A stretch of DNA of 64,000 nucleotides from NCBI RefSeq assembly GCF_029873635.1, contig NC_080426.1, forward strand, positions 53,148,093-53,212,092. The letters run 5' to 3'. The translations under genes and the position numbers were made by a program. The notes under the pieces are model-generated. The model searched no databases. It saw nothing but the letters and a program-made list of their open reading frames with translations, and had not been told where the DNA came from. Shown here one piece after another: positions 10,859-21,480 of this stretch (its first letter is position 1; each line of letters begins with the position of its first letter). The DNA is from Malania oleifera. Taxonomy: Eukaryota > Streptophyta > Magnoliopsida > Santalales > Ximeniaceae.

Positions 10859-13800
10859 ATGGCACCAAACAATGCTGAGAGGATCAGCGTGCTGGAAGCA
10901 CAGGTTGAAGAGTCAACCAACACTATGGCCGCGGAGGTGGCCCAGATGAGAGAACTTGTTGATGAAGTGAGGGGATCACAAAAACATCAAGCAGGTTTGA
11001 TAGGCGACATGTCAGAGGACTTTCGCCACACTGTGGAAACTTTGCAAGCCCGGATGGCAGATCTGGATGCAAAGGTAAATGTGATGGTTCTTGCTATGGG
11101 GAACTCCAACACTCCGGGAGTTAGCAAAACCAAGGTGCCAGAACCCAGGACGTATGGGGGTGCCCGAGATGCCAAGGAGTTAGAGAACTTCTTGTTTGAT
11201 GTGGAGCAGTACTTTCGCGTTGTGAGGATGGCCTCAGAACAGGCAAAGGTGGATACTGCAACCATGTACTTGGTTGGTGATGCCAAACTGTGGTGGCGTA
11301 CCAAGTACAGAGAAATTGAAAATGGAAGCTGTGTGATTGATAGTTGGGCAGACTTGAGGAGAGAGCTCAAGGCCCAATTTTTTCCTGAAAATGTTGAGTA
11401 TAATGCAAGGAGAAAACTGAGAGATCTCAAGCATACGGGTTCAATCAGTGACTATGTGAAACAATTTTCTGCTTTAATGTTGGATATTCGGGATATGTCG
11501 GAGGACAAGTTGTTCTATTTTCTAGAGGGGATGAAACCGTGGGCAAGAACTGAACTTCATAGACAAAGGGTTCAAGACTTGTCGACTGCACAAGCGGCTG
11601 CAGAACGCTTGACAGACTACGCTGGTGATGAGACCACTTCGTCCAAACGGTTTGGCGGAGAGGGAAACGGTGGAAAGTCTTTCAAGAATGGCAAACCCAA
11701 GAGTGGGGGAGCCGACCCTAATTCATCAACCTCACAAGAAGCTTCGTCGTCTCGAGGGTTCAACACACCCAATGGAAAGGGGAAGAGTAAAATTGAGTGT
11801 TTCTTGTGTCGAGGTCCTCATAGAGTTTTTGAGTGCCCTCACAAAGCATCACTTAATGCCTTACAGGCTTCCATTGTAGAACAGGCAGTGGAAGACGATG
11901 GGGAAGAGGATGAAGCCCCGAGGGTGGGTTCAGTGCGGTTAGTGAACGCATTGGAAAAGCAAGCCAAAACACCGAAAGTTACACGAGCAAAAGGGTTAAT
12001 GTTTGTGGACTTGAGGATAAATGGGAAGAGTACTCGCGCTATGGTGGATACGGGAGCTACTCATAATTTTGTTTCGCAGTTGGAAGCAGGAAGACTCAAC
12101 TTATCCTTAGAGAAGGATACAGGACGCGTGAAAGCAGTTAACTCTGTAGCCCAGCCTACTCTGGGAGTAGCCAAGCAAGTGGCTATAAAGCTTGGACAGT
12201 GGGAAGGTCATGCGAATTTCACAGCGGTGCCATTGGATGACTATCCAGTCATTCTAGGAATGGAATTCCTAATGGGGACGAGGGCAGTGCTGATGCCTTC
12301 GGCTGGTTCCTTGTGTCTGATGGGAGATCACTCGTGCATGGTGCAAGTCGTTGCAATGAAAGGAGACGAAGGGAAGTCCCTTTCAGCCATTCAACTCAAT
12401 GAAGGATTGGGTAAGGGTGAGCAGACACGTCTAGCCACGGTGGTGGTAGACAAAGAAGTAGGCCAAGAGCTAGAGCCTACAACCATCCAAGCGGTGTTGG
12501 ATGAGGATAAGGAGGTGTTGCCGGATAAGCTGCCTCAAAATGTGCTTTCACGACGGACTGTGGAGCAAGAGATCAAGTTGTTATCAGGAGTGAAACCACC
12601 TACTAAAAGGCCATGTTGGATTGCGCCTAGAGAGATAGTAGAGTTGGGGAAACAGCTTGATGAAGTGGAAGCGGGATGCGTTCGCCCTTCCAAAACACCG
12701 TTGGGAGCATCGGTGTCGTTTCAGAGGAAACATGAAGAGCATCTACGGAAGGTGTTCGACAGGCTGAAGGGAAACAGTCTGAATTTGAAGAAGGAGAATT
12801 TCTCTTTCGCTCGGTGGAGCAACAAATTCCTTGGTCAAGTCGTTGAACAAGGTCGTATCCGGAGGGGTATGGAGAAGGTAAGGAGGATTCAAGAACGGAA
12901 GATCCCCACGACAGTGAAGGAGTTGCGTTCCTTTCTTGGCCTTACTGGTTACTGCAGGAAGTTCGTTAAGGGGTATTCGCGGAGAATGACTCCAATGACA
13001 GGACTACTGGGAAGGTATTATTGGCCGCACACGCGGGATGATGTGGTTAATTATACCAAAACTTGTCTCACTTGCCAACAAGACAAGGGGGAGCGGAAGA
13101 AGTATGGTACTTTCATGGCCGCACCAAAGTACTGTTCGGTAGAGGGGACGACACAATTGTTCCTTGTGACTATTGTGAAACTTTGGGGTTTTCCCCAAGT
13201 TATTATTTGTGACCAAGATTTAATGTTCACTGACAACTTCTTAACAGAGTTTTTCAGGATATTCAGGTCACACCTTGACATCTCTTCGAGTTATCATCGA
13301 CAGACAGACGAACAGATGAAGAGATTCAGAGAGCTACTAGATGAGTACTTGCGCCATTGTGTCAATGACAACCGGAAGAATGGCGTGCAACTACTTGATG
13401 TGGCTCCATTCTGTGGCAACGCCCAAAGGCGCTCAACAACCAAAAAGAGCCCTTTTGAGCTTGTTATAGACCAGCTGCCGCTGTTACCTCACACAGTGGG
13501 CGAGCCGTACAGACGAAAGAGTCCTAAGGCATACATCTTCACCAGTGAAGGGAGACAGAATGCATACTTTGCCCAAGCCTATCTGGATAAAGCTTCTAAG
13601 CAGATGAAGAAGTGGGCAGATCAGCAGAGAAAACCGCAATTTCATGTCAATTGCCTCAAGCCATTCAACGCCAACACCAACGACCTGAGCAGAAGTCAGT
13701 CAAACAGCGTAGAGTTGAAGACAGTGCAACCTGACAGACATGATGTTGAAGAGATCCTTGCAGGCAGAAAGTTCATATCCTCAAGGAAGAAGCGGCAGAA

Positions 13801-14026
13801 GTTCCTAGTGAAGTGGAAGCGCCTTGATGACAAAGAAATCAGCTGGATTTCTACGGAAGATTTGAAGCCATTCGTGGACAAAGTTGAAGTGTACCTATCG
13901 CCAAAAGTCTACGAGGCCGTCGACCGCATAAGTGGGGGAGAATGTCACGGGATAAGCTTGTTCAGGGCATTATGCTTGCCTATGACCGCTTATCTCGTGT
14001 GTTTGGGATGGGTTTCCATCATGTAA
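10859..14026 (+). CDS. Gag-protease-chromodomain polyprotein with RT/RNase H/integrase cores deleted
   Basis: 1055 codons without a stop, starting at an ATG in good context (GACCATGG). In order: coiled-coil-like N-terminus (about 5-90); Gag (about 100-260, with LWWRTKYRE and KAQFFPENVEY); CCHC knuckle CFLCRGPHRVFEC (314-326); aspartic protease DTGA (Asp397); RT remnants without any YxDD catalytic box; thumb and connection text (SFLGLTGYCRKFVKGY); integrase zinc-finger remnant (CLTCQQDK); an integrase core lacking the first catalytic Asp and with the Glu position replaced (QMKRF for the usual ERF-like block); and a chromodomain (about 960-1012, EEILAGRK...FLVKWKRLDD). Four places jump between parts of the normal polyprotein, near 12730, 13012, 13100 and 13637, all in frame. 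The last 28 codons are read from the 3' LTR. Gag, protease and chromodomain could still be made. Confidence 0.85.
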   Translation: MAPNNAERISVLEAQVEESTNTMAAEVAQMRELVDEVRGSQKHQAGLIGDMSEDFRHTVETLQARMADLDAKVNVMVLAMGNSNTPGVSKTKVPEPRTYGGARDAKELENFLFDVEQYFRVVRMASEQAKVDTATMYLVGDAKLWWRTKYREIENGSCVIDSWADLRRELKAQFFPENVEYNARRKLRDLKHTGSISDYVKQFSALMLDIRDMSEDKLFYFLEGMKPWARTELHRQRVQDLSTAQAAAERLTDYAGDETTSSKRFGGEGNGGKSFKNGKPKSGGADPNSSTSQEASSSRGFNTPNGKGKSKIECFLCRGPHRVFECPHKASLNALQASIVEQAVEDDGEEDEAPRVGSVRLVNALEKQAKTPKVTRAKGLMFVDLRINGKSTRAMVDTGATHNFVSQLEAGRLNLSLEKDTGRVKAVNSVAQPTLGVAKQVAIKLGQWEGHANFTAVPLDDYPVILGMEFLMGTRAVLMPSAGSLCLMGDHSCMVQVVAMKGDEGKSLSAIQLNEGLGKGEQTRLATVVVDKEVGQELEPTTIQAVLDEDKEVLPDKLPQNVLSRRTVEQEIKLLSGVKPPTKRPCWIAPREIVELGKQLDEVEAGCVRPSKTPLGASVSFQRKHEEHLRKVFDRLKGNSLNLKKENFSFARWSNKFLGQVVEQGRIRRGMEKVRRIQERKIPTTVKELRSFLGLTGYCRKFVKGYSRRMTPMTGLLGRYYWPHTRDDVVNYTKTCLTCQQDKGERKKYGTFMAAPKYCSVEGTTQLFLVTIVKLWGFPQVIICDQDLMFTDNFLTEFFRIFRSHLDISSSYHRQTDEQMKRFRELLDEYLRHCVNDNRKNGVQLLDVAPFCGNAQRRSTTKKSPFELVIDQLPLLPHTVGEPYRRKSPKAYIFTSEGRQNAYFAQAYLDKASKQMKKWADQQRKPQFHVNCLKPFNANTNDLSRSQSNSVELKTVQPDRHDVEEILAGRKFISSRKKRQKFLVKWKRLDDKEISWISTEDLKPFVDKVEVYLSPKVYEAVDRISGGECHGISLFRALCLPMTAYLVCLGWVSIM
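13931..13942 (+). promoter_or_regulatory. Polypurine tract of the chromovirus
   Basis: AGTGGGGGAGAA directly before the 3' LTR, the plus-strand DNA priming site. It lies inside the ORF. Confidence 0.85.
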
Positions 14027-14462
14027 ATACTAGTGTAGGGTTATTTTCTAGTATTTCTTTCATTGTAAGCCAAATAAGGCAGTATGACTCCTCGGTCACT
14101 TTGATGTTTCCTAGTGCTAGAGTGAGAATGGCCTAGAAAGCTCTTTAGGGGAGGGTGAGTGTTCATCAATCATTGTAAAACTCACTAGCAATTGTCAACG
14201 TGCTTAGCCTACTTGCCTCCCTCGCTAAGTACAACATGTCAACGGAGGATTTGTTAATGAATTACGTTTGCTTCAATATTTACTGCTTGGTTGCCACGGC
14301 TTTCATGAATTGATTATAATTTCCGCTGCTATCTGATTGAATGTTAATGAAAGTGTTCCGTGGATGAATGTTGGTAAACAAAAGGCTGGCTAGTTAAGCA
14401 AGAGTGCTTTAACTAGCGCCGCACGGCCCTTCACAACGGTGTGAAAAAGGCGGACCGTGACA
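13943..14462 (+). repeat. 3' LTR of the chromovirus
   Basis: 520 bp, same ends as the 5' LTR, followed by the ACATG duplication at 14463-14467. The polyprotein frame stops inside it at 14024-14026. Confidence 0.95.
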
Positions 14463-15750
14463 ACATGCCATGCTGGCCAGTAGGTGAGATACTAGGAGAA
14501 GGCAAACAGGGGAAGCTTAACAGTCCAAAGGTGCCATTTTGTTTACAGGAAAAGGAAAAGAAAATAAAAAGTATTTCACTTTTTTAAAATTTGATGATGA
14601 AGGGAAATGAGAAGAAAATAAATTAATATATTAAATAAATAAAATTTTAATTTTACATATCCTTAGCATTTGATTTTTTTTAATTTTTAATTGTATTAAA
14701 ATAATTTTTTTAAAAATAATATTTAATATAGAGAAAGATATAATAACAAATAAATGTATTTTTTCAAATAAAATGTTTAATCCAAATTCACGAATGTGAA
14801 CGAGGGATAAGCACACGGGTGCTTTGCCTCTTGCCTTTCTTTGTTCCCACCTCCTCAATAAGACAACAAAATATTAATTAGATTTCATAACAGGAGTTTT
14901 GTTGATTTGTTCTTCGAGCTCCATTGATGTGATCCATTCTGTCTCTCGTCTCTCTTTCATTTTCCTCTCCACCTCAAACTTGGAAAGTTGAAAAAAAGTT
15001 GAAAAAAGATAATCATATCCCAAACATAATCTTCCAAAACTTAAAACAGTATTTATGGATGGCTGATTTAACATGCATGTATATATGTCCATCCTCCTAA
15101 TGAATGAGGAGACCTATATCGTCCACATTAATAATTAGTTAGTCTTAAGATTCCGGGTGATGCGAGAGATGACGACCGACACGAACCTGTGAGCTCACAT
15201 GTAATATCAATGTCACTTCAATTCAAGTTACGGCTTTGAGTGAGTGAACTCTTGCGCACAGGAGTTGCACGTCACAATTCTGCACAAAGCTTACTTCACC
15301 TAAAATTTGTTTGCTGTAAAATGCTTCTCACCAATTAAATTTTTTATTTGATTCCTTGTCTTATTTTTTTTTTCTTTTGATTTTATGTGAACCTGTCACT
15401 GGCGAGGCCTTTAGTCCCCGATATGGCACGAAACTCATGAGACAATGTCCTTTCCCCTGATGCACCTCTCAAGTTAATTCAAATGCGATCATGGTTTCCA
15501 TTAACTGATTGGACACTCAGTCAATTTGAAACCCAGGATACAGTCCAGAAGACCTCGTCAACAAAGGTGTCAACCCGTTACCAGAGATCAAACCTCTAAT
15601 ACTCCTACTTAATTGTCAACTTCTTTCCACGTGCTAGCTTCTTTCATTGTACTTACACTAAGAGGAGAAGGAACAAAAAAATAAATTCTGGTTTTATTTT
15701 TGTTTCACCTTCGATCCTATGGCCATAAAAATTGCAATAAATATATATAT

Positions 15751-15966
15751 ACCCATGACTTGGTACTATGCACATGCTTGCCGGCAATTTAATAAAGCCA
15801 AGGTACCATAAAAGTGTTGGAAAAAACAATAAATTAGTTATATATATACCCATGACTTGGTACTATGCACATGCTTGCCGGCAATTTAATAAAGCCAAGG
15901 TACCATCAAAGTGTTGGAAAAAACAATAAATTAGTTATATATATTCGAAAAAACAATAAATTAGTT
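15751..15966 (+). repeat. Tandem duplication, 97-bp period
   Basis: Copies start at 15751 and 15848 with ACCCATGACTTGGTACTATG and run through TGCCGGCAATTTAATAAAGC and GTGTTGGAAAAAACAATAAA. They are almost identical (ACCATAAAAG versus ACCATCAAAG). A third partial unit of about 22 bp follows at 15945. The near identity points to a recent event. Confidence 0.9.
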
Positions 15967-16067
15967 TACCGCTTTTTTCGCCCAAAATTTGCATAATCTA
16001 AAGACTTCTCTACTATGAAAAGTAAACAAAGAAATGTAAGGGATTGAATTTAAGATAAATACCATAT

Positions 16068-16071
<4 letters not shown>

Positions 16072-16114
<43 letters not shown>
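16072..16114 (+). repeat. (TA)n microsatellite
   Basis: About 21 uninterrupted TA units. Confidence 0.95.
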
Positions 16115-16118
<4 letters not shown>

Positions 16119-16187
16119 TGAGTTAAACTTATTAATGGCGAGTACAACTTATTCCTATTATTTTATATGCTTACCATAAATAAATAG

Positions 16188-16856
16188 TGTTATTAGGACC
16201 GGAGAAGTCCATGAGTGGGCTTGATACATATAGGTGAACACCAATTTGACACAAAAACTTAAGCCCTGTTAGGTCTTAGGCTTAACCATGTATATAAGCA
16301 CTCATCATCCACTCAAATTTTTCAATGTAAGACAAACTCACAAGTGAAATTCTCAACAATCTCCTCCTTTCTTGTGAGTTTTAAATGGTCCCTCTTGAAC
16401 GGAAACCATATCCTTTATGGGAGTATGCCAAATTTCCCAACAGTTGCTCAAGTGGGCCTTACAACTGGCGCCTTACGTGCTTCAAATTGCATTCCACGTG
16501 CTTCCGAACCAATCCTACCTCCCACGTCTTGACCCCATTCGGATCCATCCCTAACCTAAATGATCCTTATTGGCCTCAGTCACAGACTTGGTCCTCCAAC
16601 CGTTAGCACGTCAGGAGAATTAGTTTTGCATCTCGACTTTTATGATGTCGCTCACCCAGAGTTACGAACCGTCTGCTTTGATACCACTTGTTAGGACCGG
16701 AGGAGCCCATGGGTGGGTCTGATACACATGGGTGAACACCAACTTGACCTAAAAGATTAATTCTTACTGGGTATTGGGCCCAACCATGTATATAAGCACC
16801 CATCATCTACTCAAATTTTTTAGTGTGGGACAAACTCACAAGTGGAATTCTAAACA
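16188..16856 (-). mobile_element. TRIM-like non-coding LTR element
   Basis: Two direct repeats of about 170 bp (16188-16358 and 16689-16856) enclose about 330 bp without coding sequence. Read on the minus strand, the right repeat is the 5' LTR (starts TGTTTAGAATTCC, ends CCTAACA), followed at once by AGTGGTATCAAAGCAG, a methionine-tRNA-type primer-binding site (16688-16673). AAGAAAGGAGGAGAT (16373-16359) is the polypurine tract before the 3' LTR TGTTGAGAATTTC. Size and lack of genes fit terminal-repeat retrotransposons in miniature. The LTRs differ at many positions and no clear target duplication remains, so the copy is old. Confidence 0.8.
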
Positions 16857-17018
16857 ATCCAAGAAAAAAAAATTTGGGCCTGTTTTGTAACCCATTGTTG
16901 TGCGCAGGATATAAAATCGCTATTATGGTGATTAGGGTAAGGTGTGGCTGTCACAATTAGAGAGAGAGAGAGAGACAGAGAGAGAGAGAAAAAAATATTG
17001 TACCACACACTCTTTGTA
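16857..17018. other. Short flank with (AG)n run
   Basis: An interrupted (AG)n stretch at 16959-16990 lies between the TRIM-like element and element A. No gene. Confidence 0.7.
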
Positions 17019-18208
17019 TGTTGACCCAATGGATTATTCCCGGTTTCGATAATGACAAATACTCTGGTATTTAATGGTTGCCAAGTTGGTGTGCAGGTTC
17101 TTATTAGCAAGTTCATATGATGCCATGTGGAAACCTAAAGAAAAGCGAAGACCCAACATATTTATTATTGTATTTTTTTTTTATCATTGGGTTTGTAATA
17201 ATTTCAATTTAAATGGGTCTGTAATAATCTCTGCATGTCATGCATGTAAGAAGTAAGTTCAGCAAATGGATCATACACAGACTATAGAAAGAACTTAGGG
17301 ATCGATCAACCAACACTGTATTTTTTCAGTGTCCTCAAAAGACCTTAAAAAGGCCCTAGGTCCCAACACTACCACATAAAATGTTCTCAAAATCACTTAA
17401 CATATCAGGGGAATTAATTGAAGCAAAATTGGACTTAATAGGTAAAATTTGTGAGAGGTTGGGCAACCGAACCCTTGGTGTTCAAAACACCTCGGGTGAC
17501 CAAACCATGGACGAGTCAACAAGTTAACCTATGTTCGGTAGACCAAACCATATTGTACACATCTTCCTTGGTTGACCGAACCTGTGTTAGGTCACCTTCC
17601 ACCAACCCAAGCACCCGAACCTTTGTGCTCAAAATGGCCTCGGGCGACCGAACATGTGAGTTTGGTCAACCGAACTTTAGATTGGGGCACCCAAACTGCG
17701 GTCTTTTCAAGGAATCGCTTAGTTCAGAAAATCGAACTACTTTTCATGCGACTAAACCTCAAAAACACCTTTTTGTACTGTGTCTGTTTGGGCACCCGAA
17801 CCTTAGGTCGGGTACTTGAAAACTCTCGAGTTGTTTTTTTTTTTACCGCACCATCCTCATAAGGTGCAGTTGTAGGTTAAGGTCAATCTCATGAATTGAC
17901 ATTGTTGTAAATGGTGCCACTCCACTCGTTAAGGGAGTATTAGTGGATACTCGGACTTGCAAGCTGGAGGCGAGGACGTAGGCACGGTTGGATGAACCCC
18001 GATAACATATCCAGTGTTGATTTTATTTTCCGCAATTTACTTTATGCACCTGTATGTTTATGTTTATCGTTTAAATATTTGATTGGGATTGTGAATACAT
18101 AGAAATACCCTAGGTTTGTGAAATACTGCTTGCTAGATTAGTTGAACCTAGGAAAGAAATTTTAAATACTCAATTCACTCTCCTTTTGGGAATACACCAA
18201 AACTAACA
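17019..18208 (+). repeat. 5' LTR of element A
   Basis: It starts TGTTGACCC and ends CTAACA. A palindrome array (GGTCGACC type, half-sites such as GGGCGACCGAAC) occupies 17450-17830. The conserved GGACGTAGGC...GATAACA block is at 17967-18007. Confidence 0.85.
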
Positions 18209-18262
18209 ATTAGTATCAGAGCCTCTTGGCATTGACCTAAACGTTTTTTCTAAAAGATCAAG

Positions 18263-19031
18263 ATGGCTCTCATTGGTGTATCCCCATTCAGAGAGTGATA
18301 GTCACCTACTAGTCCTCCGTTGTTTTGTGGTGTCGATTACACTACCTAGAAAATTAGAATGAGCGTATTTATAAAATCTAGAGTTGGAGGGCATGGTAGG
18401 TGATTGTCAAAGGAATTTGTATGTCTGTAAACAAAAATGATATTACTTTGATGCATGCAAATTCATATGCCATGGAATTATTATATTGTGCTTTAGATTC
18501 TAATATATTTCTTGAGATCATTGCATGTAGAAGTGCACAGGAAATCTGGGATGAATTTAATAGAAAATATGGAGAATCCCAGGAGAATGAAACCACCACT
18601 CAGGAGGTGGTAAATGTCGGGGTTAGTGCATTAGTAGAACAGGAGGTATATGATTCTATCTCTGCCTCTATTGATGATTCTTGTGCTAAATGCTATAATA
18701 TGTCTTATGTTTAATCATCTGTTATATTTTGTGATAGTCCTGTTGAACAAGCATGCAATGATTCATATTATTTGTATAATATATCTTTTGATGAATCAAG
18801 TGATGAACTAAATGTTAAAAGCATGCCCTCGGATGGAGAACTAGAAAAGGCTTCATTTAAATTTCATAAGTTTCTAGTTAGATTATCTAAGTAGGAAATT
18901 GTGGTGAGAAACGAAAATAAAAGATTGGCAAAACAATTAAGAGATTTGAAAAGTTATTATGCCATCTTAGAAAGAGAAAAATTAAGAAGATATTAAATAT
19001 GATATGCTTAGAAGAAGAAATGGATGATTAT
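18263..19031 (+). pseudogene. gag remnant of element A (N-terminal part)
   Basis: After the primer-binding site, ATGGCTCTCATTGG opens a gag-like frame with several stops. Recognisable pieces: PPLFCGVDYTT with the following Trp codon now TAG (a SIRE-type Gag start), then from about 18460 MELLYCALDSNIFLEIIACR and SAQEIWDEFNRKYG (Gag core), then a charged, coiled-coil-like stretch to about 19000. The longest clean run is 18400-18714. Stops and frame breaks make it non-functional. The frame is then interrupted by a solo LTR. Confidence 0.7.
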
Positions 19032-19036
19032 TTTAG

Positions 19037-21133
19037 TGTAGTGATCCTGAAAAAAAAAAAAATTAAATTTTTGAAAAAATTATTATTAAAAAAATTAAAA
19101 TTAAAATATTTAAAAATTAATTAATTAATAAATTTTTTATATTCTGCGCACAAAAGCTTGGCGTCCTTCGTCTTCTCATCTCCTCTCTCCCACTCTCCTT
19201 AATCTCATCTCCGATATTCAACCGATCAAAATTTCGAAAATACCGTTGGACTCTGCTTGCTGCCACTGACACTTCTATTGGAGCGGATCTGTCATGATAG
19301 TAGTGTAGGCACATCTCCTAGGGTAAGGTCAATTCCCAAACTTATCTCAATTTCTCTTAAACTATAAGCCCAATTAATGAATGAAAATCACCAGGAGATT
19401 CGTGGGGAGATTCTCTATAATCTAGCCGGAGTAGGTTTTCGAATTGGAGCTCTAGGGTACCAATCCTAAATCGGGGGTAAGTTTAATAATTTAAGCTTTA
19501 TTAGGCTATTTAGGATATTCAAAGTCTAGGGTAATTTTAGGGAAAGTTACTCTACGGATTGTGATGAGTATTGTAGTGAAATTTGAATTTTAGGGTTTTG
19601 GAGATTTGGAATGTCGTGGGGCGTAGGCCAGGGTGTTAGCGGGATTTTTCATGAATCAGGTAATGAGATTAAGTTAAGTCAGTAATTTTATGAAATTTGA
19701 ATCAATTTAATTATTATGTTTATTTTAATATATATATATATTTATTTATTTATTCAATTGGGAACTTAAAGGTTATTTTGACAACCAACCGTTTGAAATA
19801 GATTTTACAAACTTAGGATACATGGTGTGGTATTTTTGAATAAAATGAATGATAGAAAGCTTGTTTGTTTATATGGATTTGTTAAAATATGGAAAATCGT
19901 GTGATAGATGATTTAATTGGTATTAATTATTGTATATCTGGATTTGGGATGTTGAAATACTAAATTGTTTGATAAATATTGGAAATGCTTGCAAAAATAC
20001 TGAAATTGTTTATGAAATATAGGAGTTTGAAATAATGGCCAATGGCCAGGTATTGTTTGATTGACCAAGGGCTAGGATTATTATTTGACAGCTGAGGGCC
20101 GAGTTTTAATTAGTAGCTATATGCTGGATTGTATTTTGTGGCCGGGGGTTAAGTTTTTGGAATAACAGGAAATATATGTGAATTAACGTTTTAAATGGTG
20201 ATTTGTATTATCTAAATTGCGTGATATGCTTTAGGAACCCTAGGGACTAGTGTATTGTGAGCACGGTACCATTGCTAAGGATTTGTTATGTGGCCCTGTG
20301 TGCCCACACCTGTGCTGAGAGGTGTAGGGTGGCCTTGTCCAATTTGCCTACATGAGGTGAATCCACCCGCTTGGGTGAGGGAAATCGGACCAACAGTTGG
20401 CAAAGAGTACAGATGATTACTGTCTGGGTGGATCCCTTGGGACATTAGTCCAGCCTTCGGGCCGCACAACATATGCCATGGGGGAAGTAAATGACGCGTT
20501 TGTCACATGGAGTGTCTTATATGCATATCTATTAATTCATGTGAATACGAATAATTAATAAGATAATTTCGAGGGCTTGCTGAGAAAGACGAGTGCCCTA
20601 GTAGCAGTAATAGTATTAGAGCAGAGGGAAGCTACTTGTATGAGCGGGTAATCTTCCTTATCCTCGGCTAATTGTGTGTGTGAGTGTAAAATAAGAATAT
20701 TTTCATAAATGTGTTTATTCACTTAGTGAACTGGTTATTTTCTAGAGACTAAATGCATGCTGGCAACACACTGACATTAACTTAGTCTTTCCCTTACTGA
20801 GCTATGCCTCACCTCTACTTTATAAACTATCTTTTTGGGAAATCTTAAAGATCGGGTCTAGCAAGTTAGAGGAGCGAGGCTAGTGGTATAAATTTTATGT
20901 AGGCAGTGTGTAGATAGAAATTTTATTTTATTTTTAGTTTTATGGGATGTAATTATGTGAAAATGGATATCTTTGGATATAAAGATAGTTAGAACTCTGG
21001 TAATGGAATTTAAGGATTTTGTATTTTATTTTTGCTACATATATGTGTTTTATATATGATAAACAAGATATTAGGTACACAGACGTCACTAAAGTAGCAC
21101 TCCGTGCCCATGTGGCGGGTCAGGGTCGTTACA
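19037..21133 (+). mobile_element. Solo LTR of a gypsy-type (Tekay-like) element inside element A
   Basis: It starts TGTAGTGATCC and ends GGGTCGTTACA, imperfect inverted ends like those of the gypsy LTR at 55946 (TGTAATGACCC...GGTCATTACA). Flanks TTTAG (19032-19036) and TCTAG (21134-21138) fit a target duplication with one change. At 2.1 kb, with no primer-binding site, polypurine tract or genes, it is best read as the product of LTR-LTR recombination. The gag-like text of element A resumes directly after it. Confidence 0.75.
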
Positions 21134-21138
21134 TCTAG

Positions 21139-21480
21139 AGCTACACTCAAAGTTTTAAAAGTAAAGAATAATCATAATAAAGCCTTAAAAATTAAAAATA
21201 AAAATCTTTTCAAAAAAGATCTAGGATTATCATATGATTTCCACTCTCATGCCTCAACAAGTAATTATAAGAGTTGTAAGCTTAATCTTTCATGTATTTA
21301 CAAAACTTGCTTACGTTATAAAAGAAAAGGGCATAGTCGATTTAATTGTCTATTTAGAAGTGCCTGAGGCCTAAACAAAGAAATGATATGGGTGATCATG
21401 AAAGCAAACCCCGTAGGACCTAAGAAAAAATGGATTTAAATTAATACTACTTAATTATTTAATGCTTCCTTAGATCTTAG
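21139..21480 (+). pseudogene. gag remnant of element A (zinc-knuckle part)
   Basis: Lys/Asn-rich text followed by CLRYKRKGHSRFNC near 21305-21350, a CCHC knuckle in which the second Cys has become Tyr. The next residues (MIWVIMKANPVGPKKKWI) match the end of SIRE-type Gag. Protease should follow but does not; the sequence goes straight into the 3' non-coding segment. Confidence 0.65.

Larger units (their letters stand above)
10230..14462 (+). mobile_element. Young, internally deleted chromovirus (Ty3/gypsy, Galadriel-like)
   Basis: Complete 4233-bp LTR element: 5' LTR 10230-10750, primer-binding site 10753-10765, one long ORF, polypurine tract 13931-13942, 3' LTR 13943-14462, flanked by ACATG duplications. 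The LTRs begin TGTCACGG and end CCGTGACA, an 8-bp inverted repeat. They differ by four substitutions and one 1-bp indel over about 520 bp, so insertion is recent. Autonomous chromoviruses are longer (often above 5 kb) because they encode full RT, RNase H and integrase; this copy lacks most of those and must be moved by proteins of a relative. The lineage is judged from the Gag block and the C-terminal chromodomain and is less certain than the superfamily. Confidence 0.92.
14463..16187. other. AT-rich flank, no gene recognised
   Basis: It continues the sequence interrupted by the chromovirus (right target copy ACATG at 14463). It holds long A/T tracts (14570-14780), a tandem duplication and a (TA)n run, listed separately. 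No frame has protein character. Confidence 0.55.

Noticed and set aside
10230..14462. Reading the chromovirus as an autonomous element because its ORF is open
   Set aside because: There is no YxDD box, no RNase H, and the integrase catalytic triad is incomplete.
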